Assembly: GCA_003327455.1 (NCBI GenBank)
Contig: QOQU01000003.1
Location: 310,001 to 374,000, forward strand
Length of the DNA: 64,000 nt
Direction: 5' to 3'
From: Anaerolineae bacterium
GTDB lineage: Bacteria; Chloroflexota; Anaerolineae; Anaerolineales; UBA4823
In this document: piece after piece, positions 7,313 through 15,546 of the stretch
Layout of the letters: every line of letters starts with the position of its first letter
Numbering within the stretch: position 1 is the first letter of the stretch
Notes under the pieces: model-generated
The model's database searches: none
The model's input: only the letters and a program-made list of their open reading frames with translations
Told to the model about the DNA's origin: nothing
Made by a program: the position numbers and the translations under genes

Positions 7313-9019
7313 TCAGGGTGAATCGGATGCTCCTGGTTCGTTCTTTCGAGGTGATTCGATCTCAATAAGGTAGCCTAATGTCAGCAATTGTTCGGCGAGT
7401 TTCTTCTCCTGACCAGACGCGATGACTGCCATGGTAGGGTTAAGGATTTGTTGCAGATATTTTGAGCATCGGCTTTTTTTGATTTGCTCAAGGATTTCAG
7501 GCGAGCGTACCCGCAGGATCGATAACCGTTGCAGGTGAATTTCGGTAGCGTGCTGTTCCCAACGACGCAAGGCATGCACCAGATTCGGGGGGAGATTTTC
7601 AGCGTGCCTTTGCAGTAATCTTAACAATTGTTGGGACTTTAAACCTTTTTGCTGGGCATGTCTGAGCGAATTGGGGGTGATCCGATAGAGATATTGTTCT
7701 TTTTGATAGCCTTCCCACTCACAAAAGCGGGCGATTTGATACCGTACGGGTGCTAAAAAACGGCGCGGAATCGCGATTTTGCCCGAAGGGAGGACCTGAG
7801 GTTTTTCTTGCGGTGGAAGATCACCGTCCGGCATTTTGCTTTGGAGAATCGCTTCTCCGAATTGGGTAATGCGAAAGACAATAACGGAGGCTTCTTGTTT
7901 ATGAAAGCCAAGTTCAACCACCCCAAACCAGGACAGAGGACCTGAGATCAGATAGCGCAATAATTCACCTTCGACAGAATACCAACTCTCGAATCCTTGC
8001 AGAAACTTGCCATCGCTCCGCCGCCGAATCAGCCAGACATCATAATTACCACCTGGACGTTGGAAATCGGGAAAGTGATCATGGAGATACTCGATGAAAG
8101 AGCCAAGTTCGTACCAGACTCCTGGAGTTAATGAGCGGATTTGCTCGATGATAAATAGACGGGCGGAAATCGGATCATTTTCCCATGCTCCGAGACACTC
8201 TAATTCATCTAGCTGTTTTAATTCATTTATTGAGATTGACTTGAGCCAGGTTTCGTAGAGTGACTTAATTGCCTGTAATCTTGGCATCGAGAGAAAGGTA
8301 CGCGTAGGTTCGGGTAACGGAGAGCCGCTCGAGTCGAGTAAAGCAGCCTCAGACAGAAGGGAGGTTAGAAATTGCGCTTTGAGCGGGAGAGGCAAGCCAT
8401 TCGGGTGGTCATTTGCGAGCAGGAGGTATTGTTTCAATTCTGCCAATCGCTTTGGTGTTATTTTATCCATTCGCAACCAGGCTAAAGAGGTACAGACGTC
8501 ATCAAAGAGCAAATATTGGGCTATGCCAATGGTTTCAACCTGTTCAGAACTCACCACTGAATGGAAGCGAGGTAAAGGGTTTCCTACGGTATGGGGCAGG
8601 GCGGCTAAGAGTTCGTTTGGAATATAAACATATTCCTCAATTCCATGTTCCCCCTCAAAAAAATCCTGAAACACCAAAGCCTGAAAGAATAACTGCTCGC
8701 TGGCGTTGTGAGGTGAGAGAAGAATGGCTTCGCGATCCCTTTTCGCCGCTCCGACCTGGCGAATTTCGCCGTATTTTCGGGTGAAAACTGCGCTGGGGAG
8801 ACGTCCCTGATGGTTTCGTAAGTCTTCGAGTGCCCTCTGGGCATCCGTAGAGAGACTTTGGAGGACAATGTGGAGGTTTTGTGGATCAGTCATCCAGGTG
8901 CATAGTTGCTCAATGGCTGTCCTTTTATCTTGGAGTTGGTCATTGAAGCTCCAGTTCTTTGCAAGGATTCTTAAGAAACCCAGATCGTATTTACTCAAGC
9001 TCTGGGATATCCTGGGCAT
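7313..9019 (-). CDS. Helicase-associated-domain protein (XPB/Ssl2-like), function unknown
   Basis: A 568-residue soluble protein without a recognisable catalytic motif. The C-terminal third follows the pattern of the XPB/Ssl2-like helicase-associated family (Helicase_C_3): YRITPNSLRHAQQKG, LLRLLQRHAENLPPNL, TEIHLQRLSILRVRSPEIL and a final LGYLIEIE. The N-terminus begins SLSKYDLGFLRILAKNW and holds several helical, possibly winged-helix, segments. There is no Walker A or DEAH box, so it is not itself a helicase. It starts 6 bases after the lipid kinase stop, so the two are cotranscribed, which gives no clear functional hint. Family assignment is from remembered pattern, not a search. Confidence 0.6.
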   Translation of the reverse strand: MPRISQSLSKYDLGFLRILAKNWSFNDQLQDKRTAIEQLCTWMTDPQNLHIVLQSLSTDAQRALEDLRNHQGRLPSAVFTRKYGEIRQVGAAKRDREAILLSPHNASEQLFFQALVFQDFFEGEHGIEEYVYIPNELLAALPHTVGNPLPRFHSVVSSEQVETIGIAQYLLFDDVCTSLAWLRMDKITPKRLAELKQYLLLANDHPNGLPLPLKAQFLTSLLSEAALLDSSGSPLPEPTRTFLSMPRLQAIKSLYETWLKSISINELKQLDELECLGAWENDPISARLFIIEQIRSLTPGVWYELGSFIEYLHDHFPDFQRPGGNYDVWLIRRRSDGKFLQGFESWYSVEGELLRYLISGPLSWFGVVELGFHKQEASVIVFRITQFGEAILQSKMPDGDLPPQEKPQVLPSGKIAIPRRFLAPVRYQIARFCEWEGYQKEQYLYRITPNSLRHAQQKGLKSQQLLRLLQRHAENLPPNLVHALRRWEQHATEIHLQRLSILRVRSPEILEQIKKSRCSKYLQQILNPTMAVIASGQEKKLAEQLLTLGYLIEIESPRKNEPGASDSP

Positions 9020-9025
9020 AGCGGT

Positions 9026-9943
9026 TTAGCTAACCACCTGGATGGCGGACGGAATGAGATTGACCTTAAGGGAGTGGATGTCCATGCCAAAGCCGGAGAA
9101 AATTTCTCCATCGGTGTGGATAACCAGATTTTGATCGGCATGAATTTCCATTTCGGTAAACTCCCCTCTCCGGGTCAGGCTAAATTTAAGATGAGTACCT
9201 CGCATCACCTCGGGTAAGAGCCTTAGCATCATGGCTCGAGAGACCTGGGGAATGCCAACGTAATTAAAGACACCATCATCGACCTTAGCCGGAGGGTAGA
9301 CATGGAAACCACCTCCTTCGCGGTTACCATTACAAAGGATGAATAAAAGCAATTGATCCGACCAGGATTTTTGCCCGGTTTTAATTTCAAAATGGGGAGC
9401 TTTGCTGTTCAGAATGATCGTTTGCATCACTGCCAGTAAATAGATCAGAAAGCCACTAAAAGCCGTAAAACGGCGCGAGCGGATGGTGACAATCGCATCA
9501 AAACCAATTCCCAAAGCGTTGTCCCAATATTCAACCCGGCCGCGGTTGTCTTCTACCCTGCCGATGTCCACCCATTTTGGAGTACCGGTAAAGATTTGGC
9601 GAATGGCATACTCTGGTTCAGGGTTCATCCCAACTGCAAAGGCAAAATCATTGCCGGAGCCAAGTGGCACAATGCCGAGCTGAGGGCGTTGTTCTGGAGG
9701 GACTTGCATTAAACCGTTGACCACCTCGTGGGTTGTTCCATCACCACCAGCGGAGATGATGAGATCATAGCCGTCCAGCGCGGCTTGTTTTGCCAGTTCT
9801 GTGGCATGCGTTGGATAAACGGTTCCAGTCCAGTCTGCTCCACCAAATTCCTGGACGATAGGGCGCAAGTTCGACGCCTTATGCCATGCTCGCCCAAGGT
9901 CCGCGTTGGGATTGACGATTAGTTTCACTTTTCGCTTTTGCAT
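9026..9943 (-). CDS. Diacylglycerol kinase-like lipid kinase (YegS/BmrU family)
   Basis: Likely phosphorylates a membrane lipid such as diacylglycerol using ATP, at the inner face of the membrane. The N-terminal catalytic domain shows VKLIVNPNAD at residues 5-14, the nucleotide-binding ISAGGDGTTHEVVNGLM near 61-78, and PLGSGNDFA near 92-100, all typical of the DAGK catalytic domain. The C-terminal half has the beta-rich fold with HTDGE, also conserved. At 305 residues it has the usual size. It forms an operon with the downstream helicase-associated protein (6-base gap) and follows the DUF429 gene by 30 bases. Confidence 0.88.
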   Translation of the reverse strand: MQKRKVKLIVNPNADLGRAWHKASNLRPIVQEFGGADWTGTVYPTHATELAKQAALDGYDLIISAGGDGTTHEVVNGLMQVPPEQRPQLGIVPLGSGNDFAFAVGMNPEPEYAIRQIFTGTPKWVDIGRVEDNRGRVEYWDNALGIGFDAIVTIRSRRFTAFSGFLIYLLAVMQTIILNSKAPHFEIKTGQKSWSDQLLLFILCNGNREGGGFHVYPPAKVDDGVFNYVGIPQVSRAMMLRLLPEVMRGTHLKFSLTRRGEFTEMEIHADQNLVIHTDGEIFSGFGMDIHSLKVNLIPSAIQVVS

Positions 9944-9973
9944 ATCCTTCTCACCGTAGGTAGGTTTGGTATT

Positions 9974-10747
9974 TTAGTAGCGAGATTTCATCTGGTTTGT
10001 TGGGATCAGGATTTGTCCTTCTTCGGGGTCACCGATCAGGGAAACGGAAGATGGATCATGTTTTGCCAGCCAGGCACAATACGCGGCGATGGTTGCGTCT
10101 AACTCGTTAGGTAATAACACAAGATGCTTGGGAAAGTTTCCCTGCAAGACTTTATAACGGGTGACTTCTTCGAAGAAGCGCATGGGATCGGGAAGTTGAA
10201 TATTCCTTTCATAGAGTAACAATTGTCTTTGCAGGCGTCCTTCGAGAGTTTGTTTGGGTAAGGGGTGATGGCCTAGTAGAATGGTGAAAGCAGCATGGGG
10301 ATAGGTTTCGATAAATTGATGGGAGGCGTTCTCGGTAGGAAAACGTCGAAAACCCATCTGTTGCAATTTTCGGTAAAACTGAAATCCCTTCTGCATCCAA
10401 CGTGGGCAGGCATGTTCTTGGTCTGGGGTAGGGATGATCTTGATGCGATGTTTGCGGAGGATTACTTCGCACAGGCGGTAGTTGAGCCACCGACCGGGCT
10501 TTAAGGGTGGAGAAACCGTGCTGCGGATGGCTTCGTTTTCCAGAAGTCTCTGATTTGGCTGATAGGGTGAGCAAACAGCGACAATGCAATTTGGGTAGTT
10601 TCCAATGTGAGTGAGTGTGTCGGATAGATCTGCCCAACCTTTTTGCACGAGAGAAAGCTGATCGTCTAGAACGATGAAGACAAAAGGCTTTGTCCCCCCC
10701 AAAGGGTCAACTCCGATATAGTGGGCGTTTTGAAACATTCTCACCAT
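9974..10747 (-). CDS. DUF429 family protein (predicted RNase H-fold nuclease)
   Basis: The protein begins MVRMFQNAHYIGVDPLGGTKP, where the IGVD strand resembles the first catalytic aspartate strand of RNase H-like nucleases, and later has VAVCSPYQP, PRWMQKGFQFY, and ETYPHAAFTILLG, matching the DUF429 pattern as I know it. A DATIAAYCAWLA segment near the end supplies a further acidic residue. No experimental function is known to me. Start chosen at 10747 because upstream codons lack similarity; ATG at 10738 is also possible. It diverges from the ALDH gene and heads the DUF429-lipid kinase-helicase-associated set. Confidence 0.65.
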   Translation of the reverse strand: MVRMFQNAHYIGVDPLGGTKPFVFIVLDDQLSLVQKGWADLSDTLTHIGNYPNCIVAVCSPYQPNQRLLENEAIRSTVSPPLKPGRWLNYRLCEVILRKHRIKIIPTPDQEHACPRWMQKGFQFYRKLQQMGFRRFPTENASHQFIETYPHAAFTILLGHHPLPKQTLEGRLQRQLLLYERNIQLPDPMRFFEEVTRYKVLQGNFPKHLVLLPNELDATIAAYCAWLAKHDPSSVSLIGDPEEGQILIPTNQMKSRY

Positions 10748-11013
10748 CCCGAAGCGGGGAATAACGGATAACTGCTTTGAGTTTAGTCGAAAAGAACAGA
10801 AAATGCAATAAGGCTGAACCAAAAATTTGCTCGAAATATGCCGAAGGATTTGCTGAGCGCAACGTTGACGAGAGTCTCGCATTCTCAATACACATATTCA
10901 GCAATAGAAATGCTCCTGACCTGTCTCATTATAGAAAACATACGTTATACTTGGAGGTAGATCGATGTTCGGTATTGGCTATATTTTATTTGTATCAAGA
11001 GGAGGATAAAGCG

Positions 11014-12588
11014 ATGACGGAACAATTCAAATTGACTTATGCGACGATGTTTAATCCACCCGAGGAACTCCATCTCCGTTTCGATGAAGCCTTACAGCGA
11101 GTGAAGGCAAATCTGGGTAGGGAATATGGTTTAATCATCAACAATCAGGATCGTTTTACGGACGCAAAGGTCGAGGATCGCTCACCAATCAATCAAGACC
11201 TGGTATTGGGGATTTTTCAGAAAGGCGGGGTTGCAGAAGCTCAGGAAGCCTTGAAGGCAGCGCGCACAGCCTTTCCAAAATGGAGCCGCCTAGACTGGAG
11301 AGAGCGGGTAAATTATCTTCGCAAAGTTGCCGACCTGATTGATCAACGCACATTTGATATTGCCGCTGCTTTATGTCTGGAAGTTGGCAAAAACCGCATG
11401 GAAGCGCTTGGAGATGTTGCCGAAACGGCTGATCTCATCCGCTATGCCTGCGATCAGATGGAGAAAAATAACGGTTACATTGTTCAAATGGGCAGCGATC
11501 CACTGGTTGGATACAAAGCGACCAATATTTCGGTTTTACGACCCTATGGTGTCTGGCTGGTCATCAGTCCCTTTAATTTTCCAAGCGCATTGAGTGGGGG
11601 ACCGATGGGAGCGGCTTTAGTGACCGGCAATACGGTCGTGATCAAACCGGCTACCGATACGCCCTGGACGGTGCGTCTTCTAGTGGAGTGCTTCCGTGAT
11701 GCCGGCTTACCCGAAGGGGTCTGCAATTATGTTACCGGACCAGGTAGCACGCTTGGGCAGGCGTTGATCGAAAGCGAACTGGTAGATGGAATTACGTTTA
11801 CCGGTTCCTACGATGTAGGAATGAAAATTTATCGTGACTTTGCACAAGGGAAATATGTGCGCCCAATCATTCTGGAGTTAGGGGGTAAAAATCCAGCGAT
11901 TGTCAGCCGCCATGCTGACCTGGAACGCGCGGCAATTGGGATCGTGCGATCTGCCTTTGGATTACAAGGGCAAAAGTGTTCAGCTTGCTCACGAGTTTAT
12001 GTCGAAGAGCCCATGTATGAAGCGCTGGTCAATCGCCTGGTCGAATTGACTCAGAAGCTGGCGATCGGCGACCCAACCGATCGGAATGTTTATTTGGGAC
12101 CAGTAATCAATCAAAAAGCCTATCAAGATTATCAGCATTATGCGGAGGAATTGTCGCAAGCCGGCACCATTTTGACCGGTGGAAAAATCCTGACCGATGG
12201 GGATTACGGTAAAGGCTATTTTTGTAGTCCTACACTGGTAACCGATTTGCCCTTAGAACATCGCCTTTGGAAACATGAAATGTTCCTACCCATTACGACC
12301 ATTGCCAAAGTCGTCAATTTGGAACAGGCGATGCAACTGGCAAATGACGTGGATTACGGTCTTACGGCGGGCTTTTATGGCACAAAGGAAGAAGCAAAAT
12401 GGTTCTTTGATAACATCCAGGCTGGCGTCACCTATGCAAACCGTCCTCAGGGAGCGACAACCGGCGCATGGCCTGGTTATCAACCGTTTGGTGGATGGAA
12501 AGCCAGCGGCTCAACCGGTAAAAATGCCGGTGGACTTTATTACCTGCCACTTTACCTGCATGAACAAATCCAAACCTTGATTGAGTGA
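11014..12588 (+). CDS. Aldehyde dehydrogenase, 1-pyrroline-5-carboxylate dehydrogenase-like
   Basis: NAD(P)-dependent oxidation of an aldehyde, by similarity glutamate semialdehyde to glutamate (proline catabolism). Residues: catalytic C322 in FGLQGQKCSACSR, general base E288 in LELGGKNP, nucleotide-binding SPFNFP (185-190) and FTGSYDVG (262-269). The length of 524 and the QGQKCSACSR motif match the RocA/PutA branch. The usual EEIFGP is changed to HEMFLP near 430. ATG at 11014 follows GGAGG at 11001-11005; longer versions upstream have no support. It opens a rightward run with CoA-transferase genes, so a related short-chain or dicarboxylic aldehyde is an alternative substrate. Confidence 0.85.
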   Translation: MTEQFKLTYATMFNPPEELHLRFDEALQRVKANLGREYGLIINNQDRFTDAKVEDRSPINQDLVLGIFQKGGVAEAQEALKAARTAFPKWSRLDWRERVNYLRKVADLIDQRTFDIAAALCLEVGKNRMEALGDVAETADLIRYACDQMEKNNGYIVQMGSDPLVGYKATNISVLRPYGVWLVISPFNFPSALSGGPMGAALVTGNTVVIKPATDTPWTVRLLVECFRDAGLPEGVCNYVTGPGSTLGQALIESELVDGITFTGSYDVGMKIYRDFAQGKYVRPIILELGGKNPAIVSRHADLERAAIGIVRSAFGLQGQKCSACSRVYVEEPMYEALVNRLVELTQKLAIGDPTDRNVYLGPVINQKAYQDYQHYAEELSQAGTILTGGKILTDGDYGKGYFCSPTLVTDLPLEHRLWKHEMFLPITTIAKVVNLEQAMQLANDVDYGLTAGFYGTKEEAKWFFDNIQAGVTYANRPQGATTGAWPGYQPFGGWKASGSTGKNAGGLYYLPLYLHEQIQTLIE

Positions 12589-12656
12589 CGAGAGCATGGC
12601 ACAGGTTGTACCTTTGCGCAACCTTTCACATTGAGGGAGTGTTCAGTCAATAACTT

Positions 12657-12899
12657 ATGGAGGAAGAGCCACTAGGGTATCGCGTCGGAATCTTTTTCAT
12701 CGTCGTTGGCTTCATGGCGTTGATACCCTTTGTGGCTTCTGAACAATTAAACCAACCAGATTATCGGTATTTCTTTAGCGGGGTCTTTTTATTGGTAGCG
12801 GGTGGGGTGTTGATGTGGCGCAATCGTCCGCCTAAACGGCAGGATGTTCAACGCTTTCGCATCTTCAAACGCAAACCAAAGGATAAACGAAAAGAGTGA
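12657..12899 (+). CDS. Small membrane protein, two TM segments, unknown
   Basis: An 80-residue protein with two hydrophobic segments (about 9-28 and 38-54) and a strongly basic tail from 57 to the end, rich in Arg and Lys, which would face the cytoplasm. I do not recognise a family. GAGGGAG lies 17 bases before the ATG, which is far for a ribosome binding site, so the start is uncertain. It sits between the ALDH and CoA-transferase genes, with a 3-base gap to the latter, which argues that it is a real member of the operon. Confidence 0.6.
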   Translation: MEEEPLGYRVGIFFIVVGFMALIPFVASEQLNQPDYRYFFSGVFLLVAGGVLMWRNRPPKRQDVQRFRIFKRKPKDKRKE

Positions 12900-12902
12900 A
12901 TT

Positions 12903-13805
12903 ATGAGCAAATTGATGACTTTATCCGAAGCGATCAATAGATACGTGCAAGATGGTGATCTGGTCTATGCGGCTGGCTTTACCCACTTAATCCCTTTTGC
13001 AGCCGGGCACGAGATCATTCGCCAACATAAGAAAAACTTAGTATTGGCTCGTGCTACTCCCGATTTGATCTACGATCAAATTGTAGCTGCTGGTTGCGCA
13101 AGAAAAGTAATCTTTTCGTATATGGGCAACCCTGGGGTTGGTTCATTACGGATTGTTCGCGCCGAGATCGAGGCAGGCAACCTGGAATGGGAAGAGTACT
13201 CCCACTTTAGCATGATCTCTCGCTTACAAGCGGGTGCAAGCGGTTTACCTTTTATGCCGATGAACCCGACTGCCGCTGGCGATTTAGAACGCGTAAATAG
13301 CAACTACCGACAGGTGATCGATCCATATAGTGGCAATGTGGTCGTTGTTGTGCCTCCATTGAAACCGGATGTGGCTATCGTCCATGTTCAACGCTGTGAT
13401 GCGGATGGCAACGCCCATATCTGGGGCATTATTGGCGAACAAAAGGAAGCCGCATTTGCTGCTGAGCGGGTGATCATTACGGCTGAGGAGATTGTAGATG
13501 AAAGTGTGATCCGCTCTGACCCGAATCGAACCCTGATTCCGGCTTTCATTGTGGATGCGGTTTGCCATGTGCCCTATTGTGCACATCCCTCCTATACGCA
13601 GGGGTACTACGATCGGGATAATGAATTCTACCTGCAATGGGATGAGATCAGCAAGAGCCGCCAAAAGGTGCAGGAGTATCTTGAAGAATGGGTTTTCGGG
13701 GTGGCAGATCGAAACGCTTATTGGGAAAAACTTGGTGATGAAGTGCACCAACGATTGCGGGTTGGCGAGCGATTGAGCAGCCCGGTGAATTACGGCCTGT
13801 ACTAG
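12903..13805 (+). CDS. Class I CoA-transferase, subunit A (glutaconate/IpdA-like)
   Basis: Together with the next gene it should move CoA between an acyl-CoA and a carboxylic acid, or act as the related hydrolase (IpdAB). Residues 1-120 show the family fold: LSEAINRYVQDGDLVYAAGF, then NLVLARATPDLIYD and GNPGVGSL. The middle has VVVPPLKPDVAIVHVQRCDADGN, typical of subunit A. Length 300 suits the glutaconate CoA-transferase A type rather than the shorter acetoacetate type. It ends 16 bases before subunit B. The acyl substrate cannot be read from the sequence. Confidence 0.85.
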   Translation: MSKLMTLSEAINRYVQDGDLVYAAGFTHLIPFAAGHEIIRQHKKNLVLARATPDLIYDQIVAAGCARKVIFSYMGNPGVGSLRIVRAEIEAGNLEWEEYSHFSMISRLQAGASGLPFMPMNPTAAGDLERVNSNYRQVIDPYSGNVVVVVPPLKPDVAIVHVQRCDADGNAHIWGIIGEQKEAAFAAERVIITAEEIVDESVIRSDPNRTLIPAFIVDAVCHVPYCAHPSYTQGYYDRDNEFYLQWDEISKSRQKVQEYLEEWVFGVADRNAYWEKLGDEVHQRLRVGERLSSPVNYGLY

Positions 13806-13821
13806 AGAAAGGGACACCTCA

Positions 13822-14592
13822 ATGAGCGAATATACTTCACCTGAACTGTTGACCATCAATGCTGCCCGTCTCCTCCGGGATGGAGATGTAGTTTTTGTGG
13901 GTGTGGGCTTACCAAATCTTGCCTGCAATCTTGCCCGCCGCACCCACGCCCCCAACCTGGTCATGATTTACGAAGCGGGCGTGATTGGCGCCCAACCAGC
14001 CCGATTACCGCTCTCGATTGGAGACCCCACCCTGGTTTCTGGAGCGCTTTCAGTTTGTAGCATGTATGATATTTTTGCCCTTTACCTGCAACGCGGTAAT
14101 ATTGATGTTGGTTTTCTGGGAGGCGCCCAAATCGATCGCTTTGGTAATATCAATGCCACGGTCATTGGCGATTACGCACACCCCAAAGTTCGCCTGCCTG
14201 GCTCAGGCGGATCGATGGAAATTGCAGCCTGGGCAAACCGTTGTTATATCATCACTCCCCATCAGAAACGGCGTTTCCCTGAAAAGGTCGACTTTCGAAC
14301 TTCGGCTGGCTTCTTAAACCACCGTAGCGAACGGGAAGCTGCCGGCTTAAGAGGTAGTGGTCCTCAAGCGATTGTCACTGATATCGGGATCCTCGAGCCG
14401 GATGAAAACGGAGAATTAATACTCACTGCGCTCCATCCTGGTCGAACGGTTGAGGAGGCAAAAGAAAATACCGGCTGGGAGTTGAAAATTTCAGCTTCTC
14501 TCAGGTTTACAGAACCGCCAAGTGAGAAGGAACTGAAAATACTGCGCGAAGAGCTTGACCCGAACCGCATTTACTTGAAAGGGGGGGAATAA
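13822..14592 (+). CDS. Class I CoA-transferase, subunit B (glutaconate/IpdB-like)
   Basis: Partner of the preceding gene. The loop YEAGVIGAQP near residues 51-60 places a glutamate (E52) where the covalent CoA-thioester glutamate of class I CoA-transferases sits, so transferase chemistry is plausible. Further family signatures are GDGDVVFVGVGLPNLACNLA-like residues at 17-36, LGGAQIDRFGNIN near 94-106, and LPGSGGSMEIA near 122-132. Length 256. Its stop is followed at once by the GTG of the CPBP protease gene, indicating translational coupling. Confidence 0.85.
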   Translation: MSEYTSPELLTINAARLLRDGDVVFVGVGLPNLACNLARRTHAPNLVMIYEAGVIGAQPARLPLSIGDPTLVSGALSVCSMYDIFALYLQRGNIDVGFLGGAQIDRFGNINATVIGDYAHPKVRLPGSGGSMEIAAWANRCYIITPHQKRRFPEKVDFRTSAGFLNHRSEREAAGLRGSGPQAIVTDIGILEPDENGELILTALHPGRTVEEAKENTGWELKISASLRFTEPPSEKELKILREELDPNRIYLKGGE

Positions 14593-15501
14593 GTGAAATT
14601 ATTCATCTATCAAGGACGTTTACGCTCAGCCTGGCGGTTATTGCTGCATACCTGTATGGTTCTGTTTTTCACATTTCTTTTTGGGATTCCATTGATCCTC
14701 ATTGCGGGAGGAGCGGAAAATTTAGCGTCTCAACCAACCGGACAGGGGTTTACAAGCTTTGAGAACCGCTTGTTTCTGATTTCGCAATTGTCATTTGCCC
14801 TGGGTCTAACCCTGGCTACGTATCTCGCCCGCCGCTGGCTGGATAAAAAGTCCTTTCGCAGTTTGGGATTAGAACTCAATCGCTATGCCGGGTTCGATTT
14901 GGTGGCTGGAATCTTGATTGCTGGCTGTATGATGGGCGCAATTTTTCTTTTCGAGCTCGTATTCGGTTGGTTGCGAATTGAAAGTTATGCGTGGCAGACA
15001 GAAAATTTGGGCGAGCTGGGGCAAGAGATCCTACAGGTTGCTCTCTTGTTTCTTCTGGTTGGGTGGACGGAGGAGCTGCTTTCACGTGGTTATCAACTCC
15101 AGAATTTAGTGGAAGGGTTGAACAAGCCGATTGGGGTGATTCTATCTTCATTGATTTTTGCGATTTTACATCAAGCGAATCCTTCCTTTACATTGAGTGC
15201 GTTTATCGGTTTGTTTTTCGCTGGCCTGTTTTTTTGTCTTGCAACTTACCGTTTTGGCAATTTATGGATGCCGATTGGTTTGCATATCGGTTGGAATTTC
15301 TTCGAAGGAGTGGTTTTTGGATTTCAGGTGAGCGGGTTGGATAACCTGCCGAAATTGATTCACCAGAGCGTTGATGGCCCAACGTGGTTGACGGGCGGCG
15401 CTTTTGGGCCTGAGGCGGGTGGTATTTTAGCGATAGGGCTCTTAACAGGTATTGGTTTGATGATTCTGTATCAGCGATGGCGGGGCGCTTTGATCGGATG
15501 A
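14593..15501 (+). CDS. CPBP (CAAX/Abi) intramembrane metalloprotease
   Basis: Membrane-embedded glutamate/zinc protease family of prenyl-protein-protease-like and bacteriocin-processing enzymes. The 302 residues contain about eight hydrophobic segments. Motif 1 is WTEELLSRG (EExxxR) near 157-165, motif 2 FAILHQANP near 190-198, and motif 3 LHIGWNFFEG near 233-242. GTG start follows a run of G in the end of the CoA-transferase gene and begins at the base after its stop. Substrate unknown; the neighbours do not include a peptide to be processed. Confidence 0.85.
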   Translation: MKLFIYQGRLRSAWRLLLHTCMVLFFTFLFGIPLILIAGGAENLASQPTGQGFTSFENRLFLISQLSFALGLTLATYLARRWLDKKSFRSLGLELNRYAGFDLVAGILIAGCMMGAIFLFELVFGWLRIESYAWQTENLGELGQEILQVALLFLLVGWTEELLSRGYQLQNLVEGLNKPIGVILSSLIFAILHQANPSFTLSAFIGLFFAGLFFCLATYRFGNLWMPIGLHIGWNFFEGVVFGFQVSGLDNLPKLIHQSVDGPTWLTGGAFGPEAGGILAIGLLTGIGLMILYQRWRGALIG

Positions 15502-15546
15502 GCTATCCCCAAGAAGGGAGATTCCTCCGAATTTAAGTGTGGTTCA

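Noticed and set aside
10777-11013. Upstream extension of the ALDH frame by 79 codons
   Set aside because: The sequence has no ALDH similarity, covers the divergent promoter area and DUF429 5' end, and a perfect GGAGG lies before the ATG at 11014.
13284-13964. 226-codon minus-strand frame over the CoA-transferase genes
   Set aside because: It is opposite two clearly conserved enzymes and its translation resembles no protein.
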